DNA of 64,000 nucleotides from JBOGXA01 sp050694175 (GCA_050694175.1 JBOGXA010000017.1:1-64000), one strand, 5' to 3'. Positions 50,830-60,792 are shown, counted from the stretch's first letter. Translations and numbers: made by a program. Notes: generated from the sequence alone by a model not told the origin.

Positions 50830-51891
50830 TTAGCGCGGCACGATCCGGTACATCGCACCCGAGGTCAAGAAGTAGAGCCATCCGCCCGGCCCCTTCGATA
50901 CATCGGTGATTCCGGCAGGCGCGTTGTGGATGATGCGATCTCCTCTCACGCGCGTTCCGCGGGAATTGATGAGGAGCCGATGAATCCGACCTTCGCTGAA
51001 ATCCCCGACGTAGACATCGCCATTCAGCTTGCCCATTCGCCCCCGGTACCACCACGGATCGGTTGGGACGATGATGCTGCCCCAGCGGCGAAGGGGAGGT
51101 TTGGGGTTGGGCCCGACACCGGCAGTCCCACAGCCATATCCGCTACCCCATCCGTAGTTGCGACCCTTGACGATCCGGTTGAACTCATCATCGCAGTTCG
51201 GACCGTTCTCGGTTTCGAACAGTTGTTTCGTGCCCGGCTTGTGGGTCAGGCCGAACGGATTGCGGTGTCCGTAGCTCCACACAGGATTCCGATCTCCCGG
51301 TTGCGAGAACGGGTTGCCGGGGGGGATCGAGCCACCGGCGTTGACGCGCAACACCTTACCGAGTCGGTTGTCGGTGTTCTGTGCGGCAGCCGGTTGATGT
51401 TGTTCTCCGGTCGAGACGAACAGTTTGCCCTTGACAAACTCCAGCTGGCCACCATTGTGATAACCGCCACCCTGTGCACCGATCCCGCTAAGGATGTGGC
51501 GCGGACTTCGACAACGATTGTTGACGACCGTGAAGCGCGTCACCCTGTGCTGCAGAGGTGAGCGCTGGGTGTAGTAGACGTATAGCCAGTGGTTCTGGCT
51601 AAAGTTTGGATGAAGCACAATGCCGAGCGCTCCGCGCTCGCCCGAGTTCTCGACATCGAGATTGCGACACGCCGTGGCGCGCAGGTTCCTGCCGACCATC
51701 ACACGGATCTTGCCCGTGTTCTTTTCGGTGAAGAAGATTTTGTTCGTACCTTGCGCCCATGCCATGTCGACGGGGAAGTTCAGCGATCCGCGATACCGCC
51801 TGACCACCGTCCCTTGCGGAAGGGCGAAGGCAGGAGTGACCATCACGACGGCAACGAAGGCAGCCGATAACAGCAGAAGCGTGCGACGCAA
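50830..51891 (-). CDS. Secreted PQQ-dependent sugar dehydrogenase-like protein
   Basis: TTG 51891 (GGAGAG upstream) starts a Sec signal peptide (LLLLSAAFVAVVMVTPAFA) and a ~325-residue GSDH-family propeller: NFPVDMAWAQGTNKIFFTEK, NSGERGALGIVLHPNFSQNH, GGGYHNGGQLEFVKGKLFVS, PVWSYGHRNPFGLTHKPGTK and NGDVYVGDFSEGRIHRLLIN. It is more basic than the family member at 46950-48185 and lacks a lipobox, so it is probably released. Function as a true sugar dehydrogenase is uncertain. Confidence 0.87.
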   Translation of the reverse strand: MRRTLLLLSAAFVAVVMVTPAFALPQGTVVRRYRGSLNFPVDMAWAQGTNKIFFTEKNTGKIRVMVGRNLRATACRNLDVENSGERGALGIVLHPNFSQNHWLYVYYTQRSPLQHRVTRFTVVNNRCRSPRHILSGIGAQGGGYHNGGQLEFVKGKLFVSTGEQHQPAAAQNTDNRLGKVLRVNAGGSIPPGNPFSQPGDRNPVWSYGHRNPFGLTHKPGTKQLFETENGPNCDDEFNRIVKGRNYGWGSGYGCGTAGVGPNPKPPLRRWGSIIVPTDPWWYRGRMGKLNGDVYVGDFSEGRIHRLLINSRGTRVRGDRIIHNAPAGITDVSKGPGGWLYFLTSGAMYRIVPR

Positions 51892-51927
51892 GATCTCTCC
51901 ATTCCTGGAAGGAAACAGGCGTCAAGT

Positions 51928-53322
51928 ATGACGGACTCCGAACGAAATACGGTGGAACGCCCGGTGATCCGGCTGACCCTCGTTGCACTGCTGTCGGGGG
52001 TCATCGCCGCGCTCGGGCTTCAGCTGGTCCCGGCAACGCGGCACGAGCTGGGGCCCACAACCGTCACCGCGTCGGCGGAGCTTGGTCTTGGAAGGACGAC
52101 GGTTGTGGTGCCACCCCTCGGGACCATCGAAGCCGACACTCACTGGTGGCCGCTCGCGCTATCGATGACGGTTACCGAGATCGACCCGAACGCTCTGTCG
52201 CGCGCTGTGCAGAGTGAGTCCGGGCGCAGCGCACTGGCGGAAGAGGTCGAAGACGACTTGAAGGGGACGACCGCACGAATCGCTCGCCAGCTCCTGGTCG
52301 GCGCGGTGGCTATCGGCGTGGTCATCGCTGCGCTACTTCCGGGGCGCCGGTGGACCTACTTGATCGCGGGAGCCGGAGGAGGCGCGGGGGTAGTGGGCCT
52401 ATTGCTCGCGATCACCGCGCTGACGTTCGAGGTCGCGGCATTCGAGGAGCCCCGCTTCACGGGCACGTTGGAACGGGCACCGGAGGTGATCGCAGCAGTC
52501 AATCAGCGGATCGAAGGGCTCGAAGAGCTCTCGTCCCGATACGAGCAGGCCGCCGCCCGGCTGTCCGATCTCCTCGCGTTGGTCTCGGAACCCGCTTCGG
52601 TCCCGGATGAGGAAAGTGTCGCGATCCTCCATGTGAGCGACATTCACTCCAATCCCATCGGTGTGCAGATCGTGAGGCGACTCGCGAACGAGTTCGACGT
52701 TGCGGCTGTCGTGGACACGGGAGATGTGACGTCGTTCGGAGCGCCGATCGAAGGTCGCATCGCGGGGTTGATCGAGCAGATTCCGGTCCCATACATCTTC
52801 GTTCCCGGCAATCACGACTCGATCGGAAACCGAGCGGCGCTCGCCACTGCCGATAACGTCACGATGCTGACCGATGATGTCGTCGACGTCGACGGCATCG
52901 AGATTCTTGGCTGGGCCGATCCAACGTTTACGGCTTCGAACGAGACGTCCACCGAGACCGCAAACGAGATCCGTCTGGCCGAGGCGGGAGAGGTCGCCGA
53001 GCGAGCGCGCAATCACCTTCCAGATGTGCTGGCGGTGCACGATTCCCGGCTGGCGCAAGAGGCGATCGGCGTCGTGCCGCTCGTGCTGGCGGGGCACACG
53101 CACGAGGCAGACTTGGTTGTCGAGGACGGTACAACCGTCATGACGGTCGGTTCGACCGGCGCCACGGGCCTCGGGTCGTTCATCGTTCAGTCGGAGGCCG
53201 AATACGAGGCGGAAGTTCTCTATTTCGAGGACGGACGGGCGATCGCATTCGACTACATCACGCTGAGCGGTTTCGGTGGTGACTTTACCGTCGAGCGCCG
53301 GACGCTAGGCGCTGAGGAATGA
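51928..53322 (+). CDS. Membrane-anchored metallophosphoesterase
   Basis: A 464-residue protein with an N-terminal helix (LTLVALLSGVIAALGLQLVP), an ~80-residue external segment, two more helices (LLVGAVAIGVVIAALLPG and YLIAGAGGGAGVVGLLLAIT) and a calcineurin-like domain with all motifs: HVSDIHSNP, VDTGDVTSFG, VPGNHDS, VLAVHDS and LAGHTHEA. A helical linker (VNQRIEGLEELSSRYEQAAA) joins the membrane part to the catalytic part. The substrate is unknown; related proteins are predicted to act on lipids or nucleotides. Confidence 0.88.
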   Translation: MTDSERNTVERPVIRLTLVALLSGVIAALGLQLVPATRHELGPTTVTASAELGLGRTTVVVPPLGTIEADTHWWPLALSMTVTEIDPNALSRAVQSESGRSALAEEVEDDLKGTTARIARQLLVGAVAIGVVIAALLPGRRWTYLIAGAGGGAGVVGLLLAITALTFEVAAFEEPRFTGTLERAPEVIAAVNQRIEGLEELSSRYEQAAARLSDLLALVSEPASVPDEESVAILHVSDIHSNPIGVQIVRRLANEFDVAAVVDTGDVTSFGAPIEGRIAGLIEQIPVPYIFVPGNHDSIGNRAALATADNVTMLTDDVVDVDGIEILGWADPTFTASNETSTETANEIRLAEAGEVAERARNHLPDVLAVHDSRLAQEAIGVVPLVLAGHTHEADLVVEDGTTVMTVGSTGATGLGSFIVQSEAEYEAEVLYFEDGRAIAFDYITLSGFGGDFTVERRTLGAEE

Positions 53323-53351
53323 GAGGGCGGACCTCCGAATATGATGCCCTC

Positions 53352-53440
53352 GGAGGCGTGCCCGAGTGGCCGAAGGGAGCGCACTGCTAATGCGTTAAGG
53401 GGTTAACGCCCCTTCCGGGGTTCAAATCCCCGCGCCTCCG
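53352..53440 (+). tRNA. tRNA-Ser(GCU)
   Basis: Acceptor GGAGGCG pairs with CGCCTCC, the anticodon loop CTGCTAA carries GCT (53386-53388), a long variable arm follows, and the T-arm is GGGG-TTCAAAT-CCCC. The 3' CCA is not encoded. Confidence 0.95.
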
Positions 53441-53533
53441 CACCGAGAGTGAGGGACGCGGCCCCGTACTGCAGCGCTCGTGATGGGGCTCGCGACGTCT
53501 GTGTAGAGGCGCGTTAGTCTCTTATCTCCGTAT

Positions 53534-53607
53534 GCGCCCGTAGCTCAGCGGATTAGAGCGTCCGGCTACGGACCGGAAGGTCGGGGGTTCGAATCCCTCC
53601 GGGCGTA
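53534..53607 (+). tRNA. tRNA-Arg(ACG)
   Basis: GCGCCCG acceptor, D-arm GCTCAGCGGATTAGAGC, anticodon stem CCGG/CCGG with loop CTACGGA (anticodon ACG) and T-arm with TTCGAAT. The 3' strand CGGGCGT leaves a G1-U72 wobble. A34 of this tRNA is the substrate of TadA, whose gene lies 1 kb downstream. The 3' end is shared with a 75-bp tandem repeat. Confidence 0.93.
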
Positions 53608-53767
53608 CTGAGCGCGGAGCGCGGGCGAGCGGAGGGATCGGCCCATACGCACGCCCGTCCCGCATGTATCCCTCCGGGCGTACTGAGCGCGGAGCGCGAG
53701 CGAGCGGAGGGATCGGCCCACACGCACGCCCGTCCCGCATGTATCCCTCCGGGCGTACTGAGCGCGG
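53593..53767 (+). repeat. 75-bp tandem repeat starting inside tRNA-Arg
   Basis: Units at 53593-53667 and 53668-53742 differ at two positions, and a third partial copy runs 53743-53767. Each unit begins with the last 15 bases of the tRNA (ATCCCTCCGGGCGTA). Within a unit ATCCCTCCG and CGGAGGGAT (53593-53601/53630-53638 in the first) are inverted repeats around a GCGC-GGA-GCGC mini-hairpin. The minus-strand frame that reads through the repeats is an artefact of the unit length. Confidence 0.85.
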
Positions 53768-53859
53768 GCCGCGGGGGGGTGAACCTTTGCGCGTCCCCCT
53801 TTCCTTATTCCTTGGGGGGACTAACCTTGCCCCATCGTCGGTTGTGACCTAAGGATCAA

Positions 53860-54567
53860 ATGGCGACCCCCCTCACTCGATTCATACGGGAGCAGCGGAG
53901 CAAGCAAGTGCTGGCTCTGATCGACGCGCACCTCGACGAGGGCGAGGAGGTCGTGCGCTGGTGTCGAGTCAAGGATCCCCGCACCAAGGACAGGGGCTTC
54001 GTGTACCTAACCAGGGCTCGTTTCATCGTCGACTGGGGTGACGATCGGGCTCCCGGCTCGACCCGGTGGAGTGAGATTGCGGCGTGGGGAGTCAAGTCGG
54101 ACACGCATGAAGGGCCCATCGTCGGAGTTGAGGATGCGAACGGCGCCCGATTCCTGCAGCTGCCCATCGTGTCGTCGGGGTCGGTGATCCGGGTAACCGA
54201 TTTTCTGCGGAGGTGGGGTGACCTGGCTCCCGACGGCGCCAGCCGAAGCATCGACGGTCGCGATCTCGGCGTTTTCCACGGGCCCGAGTCCGCGGTGGAC
54301 GTGGCCGGGCCGCGGGCAAACCTGGTGCGTCGCGTCCTTTATACGATCCTCGGCGTCCTGCTCATCATTGCGGCCATGCTCATCGGGTGGTTGCCGGGCC
54401 CAGGCGGCATTTTCCTTGCCATCGCTGGGCTGTGGGTGCTGGCCAAGGAGTATGACTGGGCCGAGGACGCGCTCGACTGGATGAAGGATAAGTACCGGGA
54501 AGCTAAGCACCGAATCGCGGAACGCAGGGCGAGGAAGAGGGAGCGTAGGGCCGGGAAGGGCGCGTGA
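53860..54567 (+). CDS. PGPGW-like membrane protein with N-terminal PH/GRAM-like domain
   Basis: The 235-residue product starts with a soluble ~140-residue domain (GFVYLTRARFIVDWGDDRAP, TRWSEIAAWGVKSDTHEGPI) that resembles PH/GRAM-like folds. A membrane hairpin follows, of the PGPGW type (LYTILGVLLIIAAMLIGWLP, GPGGIFLAIAGLWVLAKEYD), and a basic C-terminal helix. No function is known. Its stop overlaps the tadA start by GTGA. Confidence 0.72.
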   Translation: MATPLTRFIREQRSKQVLALIDAHLDEGEEVVRWCRVKDPRTKDRGFVYLTRARFIVDWGDDRAPGSTRWSEIAAWGVKSDTHEGPIVGVEDANGARFLQLPIVSSGSVIRVTDFLRRWGDLAPDGASRSIDGRDLGVFHGPESAVDVAGPRANLVRRVLYTILGVLLIIAAMLIGWLPGPGGIFLAIAGLWVLAKEYDWAEDALDWMKDKYREAKHRIAERRARKRERRAGKGA

Positions 54568-55013
54568 CCGACGACGAGTTCATGCGGGCGGCGCTCGACG
54601 AGGCAGCCGGTGCCCCCGATCACGGTGACGTCCCCGTAGGTGCGGTTGTGGTGATGGGGGACCGCGTTGTCGCGTCCGCTCGCAACGAGCGCGAGCTTCG
54701 CGGGGACCCGATGGCCCACGCTGAGTTGCTGGCGTTGGGACAGGCCGCGGCCGCGATGGGCAGCCGGCGGCTCGACGGTTCAACGTTGTATGTGAGTCTC
54801 GAACCATGTGCGATGTGTGCTGGTGCGATGGTGCTGGCTCGTGTTCGTCGTCTCGTCTACGGACCGCTCGACCCGAAGGCGGGCGCCGCGTACTCCCTCT
54901 ACAACATCCCTCAGGACCCGCGTTTGAACCATTTCATCGAGATAACGAGTGGTGTTCTGGCCGACGAGTGCGCGGCCCTGTTGCGGGGGTTCTTCGAGGG
55001 CCGGCGCGTGTAG
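54564..55013 (+). CDS. tadA: tRNA-specific adenosine deaminase
   Basis: A 149-residue TadA: MAHAELLALGQAA holds H52 (zinc) and E54 (catalytic), and SLEPCAMCAGAMVLARV holds the zinc ligands C82 and C85. VPVGAVVVMGDRVV and ARVRRLVYGPLDPKAGA are also typical. It converts A34 to inosine in tRNA-Arg(ACG), which is encoded 1 kb upstream. GTG 54564 overlaps the previous stop by 4 nt. Confidence 0.94.
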   Translation: MTDDEFMRAALDEAAGAPDHGDVPVGAVVVMGDRVVASARNERELRGDPMAHAELLALGQAAAAMGSRRLDGSTLYVSLEPCAMCAGAMVLARVRRLVYGPLDPKAGAAYSLYNIPQDPRLNHFIEITSGVLADECAALLRGFFEGRRV

Positions 55014-55056
55014 GTCGCCCATATACTTCGAGACCGAGCCCGGACTAGGGCCCAGA

Positions 55057-55143
55057 GGTGGGGTACCGAAGCGGCCGAACGGGATCGCCTCGAAAGCGAT
55101 TGAGGGTTCACGCCCTCCGTGGGTTCAAATCCCACCCCCACCG
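55057..55143 (+). tRNA. tRNA-Ser(CGA)
   Basis: GGTGGGG/CCCCACC acceptor, anticodon stem ATCGC/GCGAT with loop CTCGAAA (CGA at 55091-55093), long variable arm GAGGG-TTCAC-GCCCTC and T-arm GTGGG-TTCAAAT-CCCAC. No encoded CCA. Confidence 0.95.
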
Positions 55144-55193
55144 CCGTCATCTCCGTCTCGGATCACGCCGCGACCGGCCTTTACACTGCCCCC

Positions 55194-55283
55194 GGAGACG
55201 TGCGGGAGTGGACTAACCGGCACGCCTGGAGAGCGTGTGACCTCGTAAGAGGTCCAAGGGTTCGAATCCCTTCGTCTCCGCCA
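55194..55283 (+). tRNA. tRNA-Ser(GGA)
   Basis: GGAGACG/CGTCTCC acceptor, anticodon stem CACGC/GCGTG with loop CTGGAGA (GGA), long variable arm (ACCTCGTAAGAGGT), T-arm AGGG-TTCGAAT-CCCT and an encoded CCA (55281-55283), unlike the two serine tRNAs upstream. Confidence 0.95.
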
Positions 55284-55491
55284 GCGTGGAGGCGATCGCC
55301 GATCCCATGAGCGGTCTGCCACGGAACCGTGGCGGCGCCCAATTCGTCCGAAGGCATCGCGATACCCTGGCGTGTGGCCGTGCTGGGCGGGGGGTTCGGG
55401 GTCCCCTGTATCGGAAACCCTCGACACGCCGGGCCGATCACCCGTCTGCGGCCGCCGAAGGACCGGGTAGCCCCCGGCAAGCAGCGTTGAT

Positions 55492-55588
55492 GGTCGGGTC
55501 CTGCGCGACCCGGAGCCGTGAACCCGGTCAGGCCCGGAAGGGAGCAGCCGTAAGCGGTGTACCGGGAGTGCCGCAGGAGCACCCGGCC
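55492..55588 (+). ncRNA. ffs: Small bacterial signal recognition particle RNA (4.5S)
   Basis: The conserved apical core GGTCAGGCCCGGAAGGGAGC followed by AGCC is present. The flanks pair over the whole length: GGTCGGGT-CCTGCG at 55492 with CGCAGG-AGC-ACCCGGCC ending at 55588. It is about 97 nt, the small type without an Alu domain, and lies between serine tRNA genes and dnaX, its usual place in many bacteria. Ends are set from the pairing and may be off by a few bases. Confidence 0.92.
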
Positions 55589-55590
55589 GG

Positions 55591-55620
55591 AGCCGGCTAC
55601 CGGGCAAGCACCGGCTTTTT
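55591..55620 (+). terminator. Rho-independent terminator of the SRP RNA
   Basis: AGCCGG (55591-55596) pairs with CCGGCT (55611-55616) and a T run follows to 55620. Confidence 0.8.
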
Positions 55621-55759
55621 GGCGGTCCAGGACGGGGTGCACGGCCACCTTGGATCTGGAACGCGCTCCGTCCGGTGACGGATAAGAATCGGATTGCTTC
55701 CTGTCGCTGCTCGCACGGTGATGGAGTTCTCGTCGCGGCATCCGAATAGGATGCGGTCG

Positions 55760-57463
55760 ATGGCCTACCTGTCTCTGTATCGCAAGTACCGTCCTCAGAC
55801 TTTCGACGAGATCCTTGGGCAAGAACACGTTTCGAGAACCCTCGCAAACGCGATTGCCGAGGACCGGGTCGCTCATGCCTACCTCTTCACCGGACCCCGG
55901 GGCACGGGCAAGACAAGCACCGCCCGCATTCTCGCCAAGGCGCTCAACTGCGAGCAGGGGCCCACCCCCACTCCCTGCGGCAAGTGTGATTCATGCGTTG
56001 CGATCGCCGAAGGCTCGTCTCTCGACGTCATGGAGATGGACGCGGCTTCGCACTCGAAGGTGGACGAAACGCGCGAGATCCTTGCCGGAGTCGCCCTCGC
56101 TACTGCGGGGGGGCATCGAAAGGTATACGTGATCGACGAGGTTCACATGCTGTCGACGGGCTCATTCAACGCGCTCCTAAAAACGCTCGAGGAGCCTCCC
56201 GGCCACGTCGTCTTCGTCCTGGCGACCACGGAGGCTCACAAGGTTCTTCACACGATCGTTTCGCGCACCCAGCGATTCGACTTTCGTCCGGTCCCGACGG
56301 ACGTGCTCCACAAGCTGCTGGCGGAGGTGGCGGCGAAGGAAGGCATCCAGATCGAAGACGCAGCCGCCGGGGTCATCGCCCGCCACGCCGACGGCAGCGC
56401 ACGGGATGCATTGTCCGTGCTGGACCAATTGTCGACCTTTCAGGGTGAAGTCACGGCCGAGGACGCCGAGCGGTTGCTCGGACAGAGGGGTGAGGATGCC
56501 TTCCTCGGTCTTTTCGACGCGATTGCCTCCGGCGACCTGGGTGGCGTTTTCTGGTCGGTGCACTCTCTTGTCGCCCAGGGAACCGACGTAAGGCAGCTAG
56601 CAATAGGTGCACTGAGCCATGCTCGGTCGCTGTTGTTGTTGCTCACGGCCCCCGATGCCCAGGACCTGCTCGACGCTTCTGCAGAGGATCGCGCCGCCCT
56701 TGCGACTCAAGCCGAGCGCTTCACCCCGGCGCGCCTTATCTCGGCGATGGATCTCATTGGGAAATCACTCACCGAGATGCGCAATGCGCCCAATCACAGG
56801 TTGCTTCTGGAGGTGGCTCTGGTGCGCGCATGCGCCCCGGAAACGGATCCTGGTGCAACCGGACTGTTAAGCCGCATCGAGCGCATCGAGCGACGCATGG
56901 GGATCGAAGCGCCGCCCTCGGAGCCCCCCCCGGAACTCCCGGCACGGCCGCAACCCCGCGTCGAGATCGCAGCGAAGCCGGCTCCCGAGCAACCGCACGA
57001 GGGCGAGAAGCGTGGTGCGACTGCGGTCGTAGCCGGACCCGAGCCGGCGCCGACCGAGGAAGATGCCGGTTCTCCGGCACCTCCGGCTGAGGTCGGCTTT
57101 GGCCACATCAAGGATGCGTGGCAGGCGACGCTCAGAGAGGTGAACAAACGCAGCAAACGCGTGGCCGCTTTCCTGAATCCGTCGCGGCCGGTGCGCTTCG
57201 AGGGGGAACAACTCGTCGTGCAGGTGCAGTCTGACTTCCACGTCGGCGAAATGGGTGAGCCGCGCAACAGGGACATGCTGGTCGAAGCACTGCACGCGTC
57301 GCTGGGCATTCGTCCCCGACTCGCGTTTGTCATCCAGGGCGGCGAGCCGCAGCCTGTTTCCGATGAGGAGGAGCACGACGTCGCGGATGCGTCCTCCGAT
57401 GATCGTGATCCAGTTGAGCTCGTCAAGGAGGGCTTGGGGGCTGAGGTCGTGGAGGAGCGATGA
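55760..57463 (+). CDS. dnaX: DNA polymerase III subunit gamma/tau
   Basis: Starts MAYLSLYRKYRPQTFDEILG at ATG 55760 (ATG 55751 is in frame). AAA+ clamp-loader motifs: Walker A GPRGTGKT (45-52), zinc Cys C64/C73/C76/C79, Walker B VYVIDEVHML and the SRTQRFDF sensor region. A Pro/Glu-rich linker (~385-460) precedes a tau-like C-terminal domain (GHIKDAWQATLREVNKRSKR) and an acidic end. At ~567 residues it is of normal actinobacterial length. The stop overlaps the ybaB start (ATGA). Confidence 0.95.
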   Translation: MAYLSLYRKYRPQTFDEILGQEHVSRTLANAIAEDRVAHAYLFTGPRGTGKTSTARILAKALNCEQGPTPTPCGKCDSCVAIAEGSSLDVMEMDAASHSKVDETREILAGVALATAGGHRKVYVIDEVHMLSTGSFNALLKTLEEPPGHVVFVLATTEAHKVLHTIVSRTQRFDFRPVPTDVLHKLLAEVAAKEGIQIEDAAAGVIARHADGSARDALSVLDQLSTFQGEVTAEDAERLLGQRGEDAFLGLFDAIASGDLGGVFWSVHSLVAQGTDVRQLAIGALSHARSLLLLLTAPDAQDLLDASAEDRAALATQAERFTPARLISAMDLIGKSLTEMRNAPNHRLLLEVALVRACAPETDPGATGLLSRIERIERRMGIEAPPSEPPPELPARPQPRVEIAAKPAPEQPHEGEKRGATAVVAGPEPAPTEEDAGSPAPPAEVGFGHIKDAWQATLREVNKRSKRVAAFLNPSRPVRFEGEQLVVQVQSDFHVGEMGEPRNRDMLVEALHASLGIRPRLAFVIQGGEPQPVSDEEEHDVADASSDDRDPVELVKEGLGAEVVEER

Positions 57464-57792
57464 AAGATCTTCAGAAGATGATGAAGCAGGCCCAGAAGAT
57501 GGCCGCTGACATGCAGAAGGCCCAGGAGGAGATCGCCGACGCGGAGGTTGAGGGCTCGGCGGGCGGAGGCGCCGTCGTCGTCGTTGCCACCGGAGACTTC
57601 CGCATCGTCCGGGTGAAGATCGATCGGGACGTGTTCGACGGCGCGCCCGACGACGACGATGTGGAGATGCTCGCCGACACCGTGACCGCAGCCGTGAACG
57701 AAGCCCTCGACAAGGCGCGCGACCTGCAGGCCGAAACGATGGGCCCCCTTGCCGGCGGGATGGGCGGCCTCGGCCTCCCCGGGCCTGCGTGA
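57460..57792 (+). CDS. YbaB/EbfC-family nucleoid-associated protein
   Basis: A 110-residue protein with the family pattern MKDLQKMMKQAQKMAADMQK, AEVEGSAGGGAVVVVATGDF, VRVKIDRDVF and the helix LADTVTAAVNEALDKARDLQ. It forms DNA-binding dimers and is almost always encoded between dnaX and recR, as here. ATG 57460 overlaps the dnaX stop by 4 nt. Confidence 0.94.
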   Translation: MKDLQKMMKQAQKMAADMQKAQEEIADAEVEGSAGGGAVVVVATGDFRIVRVKIDRDVFDGAPDDDDVEMLADTVTAAVNEALDKARDLQAETMGPLAGGMGGLGLPGPA

Positions 57793-57817
57793 GGCTTGCT
57801 GTGGATGAGGGAGTGAC

Positions 57818-58432
57818 TTGTACGCGGGCCCCGTTCAGGAACTGATCGACTCGCTCGCTCGCCTTCCCGGCATTGGCCCGAAGAGCGCGCAGCGCGTGGC
57901 CTTTCATCTGCTCAAGGCGACACCGGACGAAGCCAAGCGCCTGGCGCAAGCGATCGTCGAGGCGAAGGACAAGGTGCGCTTCTGCACCGTCTGTTTCAAC
58001 GTCTCGGATCAAGAGCTGTGTGAGTACTGCCGCGACCCGCGCCGTGACCGCTCGATGGTTTGTGTGGTGCAGGAGGCGCCGGACATCGTTGCCGTCGAAC
58101 GCACCCGTGAGTACCGAGGCCTCTACCACGTCCTGCAGGGGGCGATATCTCCTATCGAAGGCATCGGACCCGACGATCTGCGAGTTGCGGAGCTGCTCAG
58201 GCGCCTCGAGCGCGGAGAGGACGGTGCGACGGAGATCACCGAGGTGATCGTGGCGACGAATCCGAACGTCGAGGGCGACGCGACCGCGATGTACCTCGCT
58301 CGATTGCTGGCGCCGCTCGGCGTCAAGGTAACGCGGCTGGCCAGTGGGATGCCGGTCGGCGGAGACCTCGAGTACGCGGATGAAGTGACCCTCGGCCGTG
58401 CTCTGGAAGGTCGGCGCCGCCTGGAGGCGTGA
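57818..58432 (+). CDS. recR: Recombination mediator RecR
   Basis: TTG 57818 with GAGGGAG upstream starts YAGPVQELIDSLARLPGIGP. The helix-hairpin-helix (RLPGIGPKSAQRVAFHLL) is followed by the zinc finger C56/C59/C68/C71 (CTVCFNV ... CEYC) and a Toprim domain (VCVVQEAPDIVAVERTREYR, VATNPNVEGDATAMYLARLL). It acts with RecF/RecO to load RecA on gapped DNA. 204 residues, full length. It converges with the GpgS-like gene, 4 bp away. Confidence 0.95.
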   Translation: MYAGPVQELIDSLARLPGIGPKSAQRVAFHLLKATPDEAKRLAQAIVEAKDKVRFCTVCFNVSDQELCEYCRDPRRDRSMVCVVQEAPDIVAVERTREYRGLYHVLQGAISPIEGIGPDDLRVAELLRRLERGEDGATEITEVIVATNPNVEGDATAMYLARLLAPLGVKVTRLASGMPVGGDLEYADEVTLGRALEGRRRLEA

Positions 58433-58436
58433 GCCG

Positions 58437-59270
58437 TCAGGCGGATTGGGCGCGCCGGGGGAACCGGGTGCAGTAGGAGGGGACTGAGCTCATCGGCTGA
58501 AGCTCGACTATCTCAATGGTGGTGGCCCCAGAGAGATCTGACGCGTAGCAAGGCAGTTCGCATACCGACGATTGCTTCAGCCCGGCTCGGTCCAGCGCCA
58601 CGGTCAGGATCGCGGCGGCTTGCAGGGCAAGTTTGTGCAACGGGTGATTTCGGTGACGCAATTCGCCCAGGTTTGTTTGCGCGAGAATGCTCGCTCCGAA
58701 ACGATCGATGATGTCAATAAGGAGCGCGAACTCGATACCCCATCCTGCGACAAATGGCACGGAATCGAGTAATTCGCGCCGGCCGGCGGTTGCGCCGGCA
58801 AGCGGCTGAACGACATCTGAGATGTGAGGGAAGAGGTGCGCGATAAGCGGGCGAGCCACCAACTCCGTGACCCGGCCCCCGCCGATCGGATCGTCCCCCA
58901 GCGGCCGGGAGTAGAAGCCCTTAACGAACCCGACGTCGGAGTCGGTGAGCAAGGGGCCGAGTAGGCCCGAAACGAGGTGGGAACTGAAGTTGCGGATGTC
59001 TGCATCGATCCAGCACACGATGTCGCCAGAACTTTCGAACAGAGACTTCCACATGACGTTGCCCTTGCCGTCGCCGGCTCCCAGGTCGGGCAGGACATCG
59101 CCCACCGCGACGACTTGAGCGCCGGCGCGTTCCGCGGCTTCGGCCGTGCGATCCTCCGACCCGTCATCAAACACAATCACTTCGTCCACGACATGGTGCG
59201 CAAAAACCAACTCGCGGACAATCGTGGCGACCGCATTGCCGACGGTTGCCTCCTCATTGCGCGCCGGCAA
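58437..59270 (-). CDS. Glucosyl-3-phosphoglycerate synthase-like GT2 (N-terminus unresolved)
   Basis: The product starts MPARNEEATVGNAVATIVRE and has VIVFDDGSEDRTAEAAERAG, GDGKGNVMWKSLFESSGDIV, the metal motif DADIRNF, FVKGFYSRPL and GGRVTELVARPLIAHLFPHI, all characteristic of GpgS, which makes glucosyl-3-phosphoglycerate for methylglucose lipopolysaccharides or compatible solutes. The frame continues upstream to HDHRDFPLGRLAAAKRRTGA and SVSVC, the conserved GpgS N-terminus, but no start codon is found before the stop near 59384. Either TTG 59270 is used (losing conserved residues) or one indel hides the true start. Confidence 0.85.
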   Translation of the reverse strand: MPARNEEATVGNAVATIVRELVFAHHVVDEVIVFDDGSEDRTAEAAERAGAQVVAVGDVLPDLGAGDGKGNVMWKSLFESSGDIVCWIDADIRNFSSHLVSGLLGPLLTDSDVGFVKGFYSRPLGDDPIGGGRVTELVARPLIAHLFPHISDVVQPLAGATAGRRELLDSVPFVAGWGIEFALLIDIIDRFGASILAQTNLGELRHRNHPLHKLALQAAAILTVALDRAGLKQSSVCELPCYASDLSGATTIEIVELQPMSSVPSYCTRFPRRAQSA

Positions 59271-59488
59271 ACAAACCGAGACCGAAGCCCCAGTCCTTCG
59301 CTTGGCAGCTGCAAGCCGGCCAAGGGGGAAGTCACGATGATCGTGGGGCGGTCTAAGCGAGGCCGCCTCCTCTCATCGACGTGGCCATATCGCCCGAGGC
59401 TAAGGAGTGTTTGTGAACCGACCGCAAGGTCTGCTCGTCGCGATTGTGAACACGGCGGGTTCAGCCTTTACCCGCTAACGTAGCGCCA

Positions 59489-60792
<1,304 letters not shown>

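Noticed and set aside
53522..53740. Repeat-containing small protein on the minus strand
   Set aside because: It reads through the tRNA-Arg gene and the 75-bp repeats; the apparent peptide repeat arises because the unit length is a multiple of three.
56867..58129. 420-codon minus-strand open frame across dnaX, ybaB and recR
   Set aside because: Opposite strand of three conserved housekeeping genes; Arg/Pro-rich shadow with no motif.
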